Assembly (NCBI GenBank): GCA_025350385.1
Contig: JANXXZ010000282.1
Span: forward strand, 1-11,400
Length of the DNA stretch: 11,400 bases
Direction of reading: 5' to 3'
DNA from: Bacteroidales bacterium
GTDB lineage: Bacteria > Bacteroidota > Bacteroidia > Bacteroidales > UBA4417
The first letter of the stretch is position 1. Every line of letters begins with the position of its first letter. Of the stretch, positions 1 to 5,941 are shown piece after piece. Under the pieces are notes generated by a model. The model was not told the origin of the DNA. It saw only the letters and a list, made by a program, of their open reading frames with translations, and ran no database searches. The position numbers and the translations under genes are program-made.

Positions 1-947
1 TCGCTTTTGATGATCTTTGCGGCACGTTCGAGTAGTCGAGAGTGAAGGTAGAACACATCACCGGGATAAGCTTCACGTCCGGGCGGACGACGCAGCAAAA
101 GTGAAACTTCGCGGTAAGCCACAGCCTGCTTTGAAAGGTCATCGTAAATTACCAGAGCCGGACGGCCTGAATCACGGAAGAATTCGCCGATGGCTGCTCC
201 TGTAAAAGGGGCATAAAACTGCATGGCTGCCGGGTCGGAAGCGGTTGCGCATACAATGGTTGTGTACACCATGGCGCCATGCTCTTCCAGGGTCCTTTGT
301 ACATTGGCCACGGTGGAACCCTTTTGCCCGATTGCCACATAAATGCAATATACCGGCTTCCCCTGGTCGAAAAATTCCTTCTGGTTAATAATCGTGTCAA
401 TAGCGATAGCCGATTTTCCGGTCTGGCGGTCACCGATAATGAGCTCGCGCTGACCACGGCCTATCGGGATCATGGCATCGATAGCCTTGATACCGGTCTG
501 GAGGGCTTCAACCACAGGCTGGCGGAAAATTACACCTGGAGCTTTGCGTTCGAGCGGCATTTCATAAAGGGTGCCTTTGATTGCGCCCTTTCCGTCGATA
601 GGTTCGCCAATGGTATTGATTACTCGGCCCAGCAAGCCGTCGCCTACCTGTACGGACGCGATCCGACGCGTGCGCTGGACAGTATCGCCTTCTTTGATAT
701 TATTCGATTCTCCAAGCAACACAATACCCACATTGTCCTCTTCAAGGTTTAACACAATGCCTTTGATACCGGTTTTGGTAAATTCAACCAACTCACCGCT
801 TTGAACATTGCTAAGGCCATAAACGCGGGCAATGCCGTCGCCAACCTGCAATACCGATCCGATTTCCTGGATTTCAGCTTCTGTTTTGAAACCAGCTAAT
901 TCCTGCCTTAGGATTGCAGTGACTTCTGCGGGTTTAATATCTGCCAT
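1..947 (-). CDS. atpA: ATP synthase F1 subunit alpha, 3' end missing (runs off left edge)
   Basis: Alpha subunit of the F1 head; it alternates with beta in the alpha3-beta3 hexamer and holds the non-catalytic nucleotide sites. The frame is open from ATG at 947 to base 1, giving 315 codons plus two bases of a protein usually about 510-530 residues long. The N-terminal beta-barrel region (MADIKPAEVTAILRQEL onward) is followed by the P-loop GDRQTGKS at residues 172-179 and a Walker B-like stretch LVIYDDLSK with YDD at 268-270. The last visible part, PGDVFYLHSRLLERAAK, matches the family closely. The arginine that reaches the catalytic site and the C-terminal helical domain lie beyond the edge. 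It follows atpH by 85 bases on the same strand, so it is probably co-transcribed; atpG would be expected next, outside the window. Identification is secure. Confidence 0.98.
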   Translation of the reverse strand, partial: MADIKPAEVTAILRQELAGFKTEAEIQEIGSVLQVGDGIARVYGLSNVQSGELVEFTKTGIKGIVLNLEEDNVGIVLLGESNNIKEGDTVQRTRRIASVQVGDGLLGRVINTIGEPIDGKGAIKGTLYEMPLERKAPGVIFRQPVVEALQTGIKAIDAMIPIGRGQRELIIGDRQTGKSAIAIDTIINQKEFFDQGKPVYCIYVAIGQKGSTVANVQRTLEEHGAMVYTTIVCATASDPAAMQFYAPFTGAAIGEFFRDSGRPALVIYDDLSKQAVAYREVSLLLRRPPGREAYPGDVFYLHSRLLERAAKIIKS

Positions 948-1032
948 ACTTTTACTTTTTTACTGTTGAAGTGAAAATGGAATGCGTTGAAATATGTATT
1001 AATTGTTAACGGCGATAGCCGGGATTATGCTA

Positions 1033-1590
1033 TTAAAATCCTTTAACATAAAGATTTTTGTCAAAGTCTTTCCTTAATTCCTTGAATTTGGCTGTAACGC
1101 TCTGATCGACCTGGTAATTATCCATATCGAGAATAAAACCACCAATAATTTCGCTTTTCAGCTTTTCAACGAGTTCAATGTCTTTACCGGTGAGGGTTTT
1201 TAGAATAGCCATGACCCCGGCTTTATCTTTATCGGCTAATGGAACGGCCGTAGTAATATTAGCGGTTTTTAGTCCGATGTACTCTTTGTATAAGGAAACA
1301 AATGCCGATGCAATGCCATCAATGTAATATTCTCTGCGTTTGCGCGAAATGATGTCGATAAAATTCATTGTAAGCTTATCCATGCTGCTCTCAAAAATCT
1401 TATGCATCACTTTATGCTTCTTATCCACATTGATCACCGGGCTATGCAACATACGGGTAAGTTCAGGGCTCTCGTGGCAAACCTTATAGAGCAGAGCCAT
1501 GTCGTTCTTTACCCGCTCGAGAACCTTGCGTTCGAGTGCCAGGTCGAAGAGTGCTTTTGCGTATCGTATGGTTATTTTGGACTGATTCAT
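1033..1590 (-). CDS. atpH: ATP synthase F1 subunit delta (OSCP-like)
   Basis: Delta subunit, which ties the b-subunit stalk to the top of the alpha3-beta3 head. It is 185 residues, close to the normal bacterial length of about 180. Near the N-terminus it has the family hallmark RYAKALFDLA (residues 9-18), where the six-helix bundle that binds the alpha N-terminus starts. A middle segment SRKRREYYI (82-90) is typical, and the C-terminal domain contains IIGGFIL (148-154) followed by DQSV (162-165), matching the conserved G-G-x-x-x and D-x-S-V elements. There is one Cys, at residue 38. The gene sits 61 bases after atpF and 85 bases before atpA, all on the minus strand. No clear Shine-Dalgarno sequence precedes the ATG, as is usual in Bacteroidota. 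Confidence 0.97.
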   Translation of the reverse strand: MNQSKITIRYAKALFDLALERKVLERVKNDMALLYKVCHESPELTRMLHSPVINVDKKHKVMHKIFESSMDKLTMNFIDIISRKRREYYIDGIASAFVSLYKEYIGLKTANITTAVPLADKDKAGVMAILKTLTGKDIELVEKLKSEIIGGFILDMDNYQVDQSVTAKFKELRKDFDKNLYVKGF

Positions 1591-1651
1591 TATTGCGATT
1601 CCGTATTCATTATTAGGTGCTTACCTTATCAACTAAAGGGTTCATGGGTCC

Positions 1652-2146
1652 TTAGTTGATTTTTACTTCTTTCAGTAATTTCGCTGTAAGTTGATGTTGC
1701 TTTTCTTTATCGGTAAGTTCCTGTCCTAAAATTTTCTCGGCAATTTCGATCGAAATAGAGGCAATTTGATTCTTCAGATCATTGATTGCTGCCATTTTCT
1801 CAAACTGAATACTTTCGCGGGCATTTTCTACGATCCGGTTCGCCTCTTCGTTAGCTTTGGAACGGGCTTCTTCAATGATTGATTCCTTAACTTTGCGGGC
1901 ATCGCGAAGCAGGGCATCCCTTTCTTCCTTGGCTTCAAGAAGCAGCTGTTCATTGCCGGCTTTGAGTTTCAGCATCTCTTTTTTAGCATCTTCGGCTGCA
2001 TTCAATGCTTTCTCGATAGATTCTTCCCTTTCGTGAAGCATTTTCATGATCGGTTTCCAGGCGTATTTGCCTAAAATATACAGCAATATACTGAATGTCA
2101 ATGTCATCCAGAATAACAGGCCGATATCTACTTTTACGAGTTCCAT
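1652..2146 (-). CDS. atpF: ATP synthase Fo subunit b (peripheral stalk)
   Basis: Subunit b, the peripheral stalk that holds the head still while the c ring turns. It is 164 residues long. An N-terminal membrane helix covers about residues 8-26 (IGLLFWMTLTFSILLYILG), then the family's K-x-x-WKPI turn (27-33) leads into a long, highly charged helix from about 36 to 140, rich in Ala, Glu, Lys and Arg as expected for the elongated b dimer coiled coil. The C-terminal part, with EIAEKILGQEL (134-144), matches the delta-binding end of bacterial b subunits. Only one b gene is seen in the window, so the stalk is probably a homodimer rather than b/b'. It lies 137 bases downstream of atpE, the largest gap in the visible operon, and that gap holds two hairpins. 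Confidence 0.96.
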   Translation of the reverse strand: MELVKVDIGLLFWMTLTFSILLYILGKYAWKPIMKMLHEREESIEKALNAAEDAKKEMLKLKAGNEQLLLEAKEERDALLRDARKVKESIIEEARSKANEEANRIVENARESIQFEKMAAINDLKNQIASISIEIAEKILGQELTDKEKQHQLTAKLLKEVKIN

Positions 2147-2188
2147 AGGTTTTTCACTTTGAATTATAATTCTGATCCTGCTTAATCC

Positions 2189-2212
2189 TGCCTGTTAAAT
2201 AAATAACAGGCA
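2189..2212 (-). other. Short hairpin in the atpE-atpF spacer
   Basis: A perfect 9-base inverted repeat, TGCCTGTTA (2189-2197) and TAACAGGCA (2204-2212), with a six-base AT loop. It lies 42 bases before the atpF start in the transcript and is the second of two hairpins in this spacer. No T-run suited to a terminator follows it on the minus strand. It may be an mRNA-stability or processing element; the function is inferred. Confidence 0.5.
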
Positions 2213-2231
2213 TTGCATCCGCTAAAAGTTG

Positions 2232-2274
2232 TCAGTTCCTGTATCCCGGCCAGTCGCCGGGATACGGGAACTGA
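2232..2274 (-). promoter_or_regulatory. Long intercistronic hairpin just after atpE (attenuator or mRNA stabiliser candidate)
   Basis: Two 19-base arms, 2232-2250 and 2256-2274, are complementary except for one pair (T2240 against G2266), with a five-base loop CAGTC. The inner ten pairs, GTATCCCGGC and GCCGGGATAC, are perfect and GC-rich. In the minus-strand transcript the stem begins nine bases after the atpE stop codon and is followed by ACAACTTTTAGC, with only four T residues. It could therefore act as a leaky terminator or as a barrier protecting the 3' end of atpBE mRNA. Either role would suit the need for more c subunit than b, delta or alpha. The structure is seen in the sequence; the role is inferred. 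Confidence 0.65.
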
Positions 2275-2283
2275 AAAGAACTA

Positions 2284-2547
2284 TTAGGCGAGGAACACAA
2301 TAAGGAGACAGACAACGATAGCAAAGAAGGCAACGCCTTCGATAAGAGCTGCTGCGACAATCATGTTCGAACGGATATCGCCGACGCTTTCCGGTTGACG
2401 GGCAATTGATTCGAGAGCGCCCCTGCCGATCTGGCCAATTCCGATACCTGCGCCTATGGCTGCGATTCCTGCACCTATACCTGCACCCATTTTTGCAATA
2501 GGGGCCAGGGAGGCGCCTGCCTCAAGTAATACGGCTAAAAGTGACAT
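2284..2547 (-). CDS. atpE: ATP synthase Fo subunit c (rotor ring proteolipid)
   Basis: Subunit c, many copies of which form the rotating ring that carries ions through the membrane. It is 87 residues in two hydrophobic helices: helix 1 around 15-46, with the glycine repeat GAGIGAGIAAIGAGIGIG, and helix 2 around 60-86. They are joined by the polar loop ARQPE (49-53), whose R50-Q51-P52 contacts gamma and epsilon. The ion-carrying carboxylate is Glu70, in ALIEGVAFF. In sodium-type rings a Gln in helix 1 and a Ser or Thr right after the Glu bind the ion. Here Gly71 follows Glu70, and the aligned helix-1 position is Ile37 (Gln39 is out of register), so a proton ring is the better reading. The gene starts 44 bases after atpB and ends just before a strong hairpin. 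The ATG is preceded by AT-rich sequence, not a Shine-Dalgarno motif. Confidence 0.97.
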   Translation of the reverse strand: MSLLAVLLEAGASLAPIAKMGAGIGAGIAAIGAGIGIGQIGRGALESIARQPESVGDIRSNMIVAAALIEGVAFFAIVVCLLIVFLA

Positions 2548-2591
2548 AGGATTGAATTTTATGGTTAGTAAATAAAAATTGAATTCAGGGA

Positions 2592-3764
2592 TTATGGTTG
2601 AACACCCTCTTCAGGAGCATGTTCGTGATGATGTTCTTCAATGGCCATCCCGAAGTAGATAGCTGACAGCAGGGCAAAAACATAGGCCTGGATAAAGGCT
2701 ACCAGTAGTTCAAGCAGGCTCATAAATACACCAAACAATATGGAAACCGGTGAAACAGCGATCCCTATCCATGGCGACATCGTGCCAAAAATGAAGATCA
2801 GGCTCATGAATCCCAGCAGGATAATATGCCCCGCTGTAATGTTGGCAAACAAACGAACCATCAATACAAAGGGTTTTGTAATAAACCCGATAATTTCAAC
2901 GATGGGCATCAAAGGAACCGGAATTTTAAGCCACCAGGGAACTCCGGGTGTATTAACAATATGTACCCAATAAGAACGGTTTCCGCTGAATGTGGTTATG
3001 AAGAAGGTAAATAATGCTAGCACCATGGTTACAGCCAGGTTCCCCGTTAAATTAACCCCGCCCGGAAAAAATGGAACCAGCCCCAACAGGTTATTTATAA
3101 AGATGAAGAAGAAAATGGTAAGGAGGTAAGGCATATACCGCATATATTTTGTCTTGCCGATTGCCGGTATGGCAATATCGTCGCGAACAAAAAGAATGAG
3201 AGGTTCGAGTAAGGACTGCATCCCTTTGGGAGCACGGTTCGGATTGGCTGTGTATCTTTTGGCGGCTGAAAGAAACAGAATAAGCAGTAATGCTACACTA
3301 ATGAAAAGTGAAAGTACCGTTTTAGTTATAGAGAAATCCAATGGTACTTTTGCGGCTTCGTCAATGCTGCCATCTTCTTTAACTTTCACAATTTTACCCT
3401 TATGGGGACCTTCAGCTTCCAGTTTATACCCGTTATAGGCTTCAGTACCATGATGAAGATGTGCTGAGCTGAAAACAACCAGTTTCCCCTGTTCAAGCAG
3501 GATCACGGGGAGGGGGATACTTACTGAATGCCCCTTCCAGGTAAGAATATGCCATTCGTGAGCGTCAATAATATGCTCAATAATCATTTCACCGGCATTG
3601 AATTTCCCGGCTTCTGATGAGGGATTGGCAGTTTCTTCGGTTTTGGAAGGAACAGGATGGGAAGAAGTATTATTTTCGGCAGCCTGGGCAGTAAAAGCAA
3701 CCAATAGGCTGAGCATTATGATAGCCGCCAGCTGCCTGTATTTAATAAGTAACATTCTGATCAT
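2592..3764 (-). CDS. atpB: ATP synthase Fo subunit a with signal peptide and periplasmic N-terminal domain
   Basis: Subunit a, the stator channel that passes protons to and from the c ring. At 390 residues it is about 120 longer than the 271-residue E. coli protein. The extra part is N-terminal: a probable signal peptide (1-28, ending in AQA), a low-complexity stretch (30-53), and a soluble region (about 55-142) with several histidines, such as HLHHG at 102-106. The conserved membrane part runs from about 146 to 374. The essential arginine is Arg304 in FVLMVRLFANITAGH. Relative to E. coli, Glu219 is replaced by His313 and His245 by Glu352, the paired swap also found in mitochondria and many bacteria; Glu290 aligns with E. 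coli Glu196 and Gln359 with Gln252. The C-terminus is acidic and His-rich (EEHHHEH, 376-382). It is the first visible gene of the operon, and no atpI or atpZ precedes it. A second ATG (Met4) is possible. Confidence 0.96.
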   Translation of the reverse strand: MIRMLLIKYRQLAAIIMLSLLVAFTAQAAENNTSSHPVPSKTEETANPSSEAGKFNAGEMIIEHIIDAHEWHILTWKGHSVSIPLPVILLEQGKLVVFSSAHLHHGTEAYNGYKLEAEGPHKGKIVKVKEDGSIDEAAKVPLDFSITKTVLSLFISVALLLILFLSAAKRYTANPNRAPKGMQSLLEPLILFVRDDIAIPAIGKTKYMRYMPYLLTIFFFIFINNLLGLVPFFPGGVNLTGNLAVTMVLALFTFFITTFSGNRSYWVHIVNTPGVPWWLKIPVPLMPIVEIIGFITKPFVLMVRLFANITAGHIILLGFMSLIFIFGTMSPWIGIAVSPVSILFGVFMSLLELLVAFIQAYVFALLSAIYFGMAIEEHHHEHAPEEGVQP

Positions 3765-3787
3765 TAGTCCTCTTCTGAATGGAGGTG

Positions 3788-3795
3788 CAATATTA
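3788..3795 (-). promoter_or_regulatory. Possible -7 box of the atp operon promoter
   Basis: On the minus strand these bases read TAATATTG, one mismatch from the Bacteroidota -7 consensus TAnnTTTG, and are followed by CA. They lie 24 bases upstream of the atpB ATG, which would give a short leader. I could not find a good TTTG box at the expected distance further upstream, so this is tentative. Confidence 0.3.
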
Positions 3796-3916
3796 CTAAT
3801 TTTTACTGTTATTTAAAATGGTTCTTTTGTATTTAACAAGTTAATCATATAGATTATTTGCGGATATTTATATTACGACTTTATTGCTTCTTTCCATATT
3901 GCGGTTAATTGTTTCT

Positions 3917-3953
3917 CGCAGAGTTACGCTGAGTTATCCGCAAAGTTACGCGG
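3917..3953. repeat. Degenerate 10-12 base tandem repeat
   Basis: Three imperfect copies follow each other: CGCAGAGTTAC (3917-3927), GCTGAGTTAT (3928-3937) and CGCAAAGTTAC (3939-3949), the last followed by GCGG. A related stretch occurs at 4606-4633 on the other side of tadA. Short repeats built from CGCAGAG or CGCAAAG units are, from memory, common between genes in Bacteroidota genomes. No function is known to me. Confidence 0.55.
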
Positions 3954-3954
3954 A

Positions 3955-3979
3955 CAGGTTTCATTCGATTGAAACCCTG
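3955..3979. repeat. Small inverted repeat between two repeat clusters
   Basis: GGTTTCA (3957-3963) and TGAAACC (3970-3976) form a perfect seven-base stem with loop TTCGAT. CA on the left and TG on the right (3955-3956, 3978-3979) can extend it with one bulged C. No T-run follows on either strand, so a terminator is unlikely. Confidence 0.45.
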
Positions 3980-3981
3980 CA

Positions 3982-4016
3982 AAAATCTGCGGATGCATCT
4001 GCGAAAATCTGTGAGA
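3982..4016. repeat. Degenerate AAAATCTGYG repeats
   Basis: Related units AAAATCTGCGG (from 3982), GCATCTGCG (from 3995) and AAAATCTGTGAG (from 4004) are spaced about 10-12 bases apart. They look like a second decayed intergenic repeat next to the CGCAGAG cluster. No coding role is visible. Confidence 0.45.
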
Positions 4017-4100
4017 ACCTTTTCTTTCTCATTCTGAAAATCATAAAGATCGATAAGTGAGTGTAATCTCCCAATAAGAATCCGGAAGTCATAAAATCAG

Positions 4101-4108
4101 TACTTTTG
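4101..4108 (+). promoter_or_regulatory. Probable -7 box for tadA
   Basis: TACTTTTG matches the Bacteroidota -7 consensus TAnnTTTG exactly and lies 16 bases before the tadA ATG, implying a very short leader. A matching TTTG box about 19 bases upstream is not apparent, so confidence is moderate at best. Confidence 0.4.
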
Positions 4109-4124
4109 ATTCAAATTATTACGC

Positions 4125-4571
4125 ATGACCTTAACTATATTTTCCGACGAGTCATTCATGCGTGAAGCTATTAAGGAAGCCAGGCTGGCAATAGCTGAAG
4201 ATGAAATACCCATCGGCGCGGTAATAGTCTGTGATAACCGTATAATTGCCCGCGCTCATAACCTTACCGAACGCCTGAATGATGTAACAGCGCATGCAGA
4301 GATGCAGGCTTTTACCTCGGCTGCCAATTTCCTGGGAGGGAAATACCTTGAAGATTGCACCCTTTATGTAACGGTAGAACCCTGCCTGATGTGCGCCGGC
4401 GCTTCTTTCTGGACACAAATCAGCCGGGTGGTTTACGGAGCGAAAGATGAGAAACGCGGTTATTCATTTTTTACCTCTTCAGCGTTGCATCCCCGGACAA
4501 AAGTAACTTCCGGAATTATGGAGATTGAATGTGCCGCATTGATGAAGGAGTTTTTCAGGAAAAAGAGATAA
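4125..4571 (+). CDS. tadA: tRNA adenosine(34) deaminase
   Basis: Zinc deaminase that converts adenosine to inosine at the wobble position of tRNA-Arg(ACG), letting that tRNA read CGU, CGC and CGA. The protein is 148 residues, normal for TadA. It has the cytidine-deaminase fold signature: IPIGAVIV (28-35), the zinc ligand and proton shuttle H57-A58-E59 in TAHAEMQA, and the second zinc motif P86-C87-x-x-C90 in VEPCLMCAGA. The region YGAKDEKRGY (104-113) and the C-terminal KEFFRKKR fit the tRNA-specific branch rather than guanine or cytosine deaminases. The start at 4125 is preferred because a -7-like box lies just upstream; Met12 is a shorter alternative that would still keep the catalytic core. 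It is transcribed away from the atp operon and has no close partner gene. Confidence 0.93.
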   Translation: MTLTIFSDESFMREAIKEARLAIAEDEIPIGAVIVCDNRIIARAHNLTERLNDVTAHAEMQAFTSAANFLGGKYLEDCTLYVTVEPCLMCAGASFWTQISRVVYGAKDEKRGYSFFTSSALHPRTKVTSGIMEIECAALMKEFFRKKR

Positions 4572-4915
4572 GTTGAACCCCCTGGCGAATTTAAAAATCA
4601 TTTTTCACGCAAAGGCGCTGAGACCACAAAGGCAATAGATAAATTCGTTTACAAACCTGAATTCTTTATGTCCTGGTTTGATATTTTTATTAGTCATGAA
4701 TGCTAAGAAATGACTTCCTCCAACTTTGAATGAAAAAAATTAAAAAACATCTTGGGAATTCATCAATCAGATATTAATTGTAAAAGTTATTACTTTAGCA
4801 CGACGAGTTTACGCAGAATTCATTTCTGGTTGACTCACTTGCTTCATAAATTTTGAATCCTTTTCAGAGACACTTTTCAACAGCCTAGATAAACTGCACA
4901 TAAACCAATTTTCTG
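4572..4915. other. Gene-free stretch between tadA and the CCG-domain gene
   Basis: These 344 bases hold no supported gene on either strand. A short repeat lies near the left end (4606-4633). Two weak promoter-like patterns are present on the plus strand: TACTTTAGCA at 4791-4800, one mismatch from TAnnTTTG, and TAAATTTTG at 4847-4855 with TTGACT 14 bases upstream (TTG at 4830-4832). Either might drive the gene at 4916, but neither has ideal spacing. I see no remnant of the HdrC-like partner gene often found next to this type of CCG protein. Confidence 0.6.
4606..4633. repeat. Degenerate CGCAAAG/CGCTGAG repeat
   Basis: CACGCAAAGGCGCTGAG is followed by ACCACAAAGGC, imperfect copies of a 9-12 base unit with the CGCAAAG/CGCTGAG core also seen at 3917-3953. 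It is probably a decayed short intergenic repeat rather than a regulatory site. Confidence 0.45.
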
Positions 4916-5704
4916 ATGAGTAAGATCGAAGTACCCATAATGTCCGAAGTTTTTGCAAACGGAACCCGTCCCGAGTATTTATACTGGGTTGGCTGTGCCG
5001 GCGCTTTCGACGACCGGTATAAGAAAGTGACCCGGGCTTTCACCAGTATTCTTCATTATACAAAAACAAGCTATGCAGTATTAGGAACCGAAGAAAAGTG
5101 TAATGGCGATCCTGCCCGCAGGGCAGGGAATGAAATGCTTTTCCAGATGCAGGCACTGCAGGTAATTGAACTGTTAAAGACCTATGAAGTAAAAAAAGTA
5201 CTCACCTGTTGCCCACATTGCTTTAACATATTTAAAAATGAATACCCTGACCTGGGCGGTAACTATGAGGTTTTACACCATTCACAATTTCTTAATGAGC
5301 TTATTTACGAAGGCAAACTACCTTTAAAATCAGGTATTCTGAATGGTCAGACCATTACTTTCCATGATCCCTGTTACCTCGGACGCGGGAACAATGAATA
5401 TGAGGCCCCCAGGACTGTGTTGAATTCACTCCCGGCAAAAAAAGTGGAAATGGGGCGGAACCGCAGTTTTGCTTTATGCTGCGGAGCAGGGGGTGCCCAG
5501 ATGTTCAAGGAAGCGGAGCCGGGGAATAAAGAGGTGTATGCTGAACGCACTGAGGAGGTTATAGCGACCGGCGCCGGAATCGTAGCCACTGCCTGCCCTT
5601 TTTGCATGACAATGTTGACGGACGGCCTTAAATACCAGGACAAAACAGAGGAAATAAAGAATTACGATATTGCCGAGTTGATTGCTATTTCGATGGGACT
5701 GTGA
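4916..5704 (+). CDS. CCG-domain Fe-S protein (HdrB/GlcF/LldE-like electron-transfer subunit)
   Basis: A 262-residue protein with two cysteine-rich CCG domains, the module found in heterodisulfide reductase HdrB/HdrD, glycolate oxidase GlcF and lactate-utilisation LldE/LutA. Domain 1 has C27, C62 (in KCNGDPARRAGNE), C98-C99 and C102 (CCPHC). Domain 2 has C153 (HDPCYLGRGN), C188-C189-G190 (LCCGAGGAQMF) and C227-x-x-C230 (ACPFC). All ligands for the two metal sites are present. There are no membrane helices or signal peptide, so it is probably a cytoplasmic subunit of a redox complex. In Bacteroidota I recall this form usually following a larger membrane-linked ferredoxin-type (HdrC-like) gene; here 344 gene-free bases precede it. 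The donor and acceptor cannot be told from sequence. The start at 4916 is preferred; Met9 is a shorter alternative. Confidence 0.88.
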   Translation: MSKIEVPIMSEVFANGTRPEYLYWVGCAGAFDDRYKKVTRAFTSILHYTKTSYAVLGTEEKCNGDPARRAGNEMLFQMQALQVIELLKTYEVKKVLTCCPHCFNIFKNEYPDLGGNYEVLHHSQFLNELIYEGKLPLKSGILNGQTITFHDPCYLGRGNNEYEAPRTVLNSLPAKKVEMGRNRSFALCCGAGGAQMFKEAEPGNKEVYAERTEEVIATGAGIVATACPFCMTMLTDGLKYQDKTEEIKNYDIAELIAISMGL

Positions 5705-5755
5705 GATCTTACTAAGTCTGGATCTTCGAAATAAATAAGGACTTTGCCTTTTTAT

Positions 5756-5783
5756 GAAAGGGGAAGGAGCGAAGGGGTGAGGG
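5756..5783 (+). repeat. Polypurine tract
   Basis: Of 28 bases, 26 are G or A; only C5770 and T5778 interrupt the run. The preceding ATGAAAGG (5754-5761) recurs at 5802-5809 in another purine-rich stretch, so the two may be imperfect copies. The function is unknown. Confidence 0.45.
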
Positions 5784-5831
5784 CAAGTTAAAGGATACTA
5801 CATGAAAGGAGTGAAGAAAGGACTATCCGTT

Positions 5832-5847
5832 ACTGGCAAACTGGCAA
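5832..5847 (+). repeat. Two tandem copies of ACTGGCAA
   Basis: Two exact eight-base copies (5832-5839 and 5840-5847) are followed after ten bases by the similar TTGACTACTGACTTCCGAC (5858-5876). Short ACTGNC-type repeats are, from memory, frequent in Bacteroidota intergenic DNA. Two copies could also be chance. Confidence 0.35.
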
Positions 5848-5933
5848 ACCCCGGTAATTGACTACTGACTTCCGACCCAAAAAAATGTAAAAAAATTCAA
5901 CAATTATTATCTTTTGCAAATTAATTTTAACCG

Positions 5934-5941
5934 TACTTTTG
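5934..5941 (+). promoter_or_regulatory. Probable promoter -7 box for the small Fe-S gene
   Basis: TACTTTTG matches the Bacteroidota -7 consensus TAnnTTTG exactly, and a TTTG at 5913-5916 lies 17 bases upstream, slightly short of the usual spacing. Transcription would start near 5948, about 28 bases before the ATG. A perfect ten-base palindrome, TTTCCGGAAA (5942-5951), overlaps the expected start point and could be an operator. Confidence 0.5.

Larger units (their letters stand above)
3765..4124. other. Divergent intergenic region between atpB and tadA
   Basis: This 360-base gene-free stretch separates the atp operon (leftward) from tadA (rightward), so it should contain both promoters. The first 130 bases are AT-rich. 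Bases 3917-4018 hold short degenerate repeats and a hairpin, listed separately. I see no convincing ORF, RNA gene or riboswitch in it. Confidence 0.7.

Noticed and set aside
279..752. Plus-strand 157-codon open frame opposite atpA
   Set aside because: It is antisense to strongly conserved ATP synthase alpha sequence and its translation resembles no known family.
1009..1020. CGGC-GATA-GCCG hairpin between atpH and atpA
   Set aside because: The stem has only four pairs and no further support, so it is probably chance.
5110..5127. Palindrome CCTGCCC-GCA-GGGCAGG inside the CCG-domain gene
   Set aside because: It encodes the conserved GDPARRAGN motif in frame, so the symmetry is most likely a by-product of codon choice.
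5738..5756. Possible terminator after the CCG-domain gene (AAGG, loop, CCTT, then T-run)
   Set aside because: The stem is only four pairs, AT/GC mixed, and too weak to support a terminator call.
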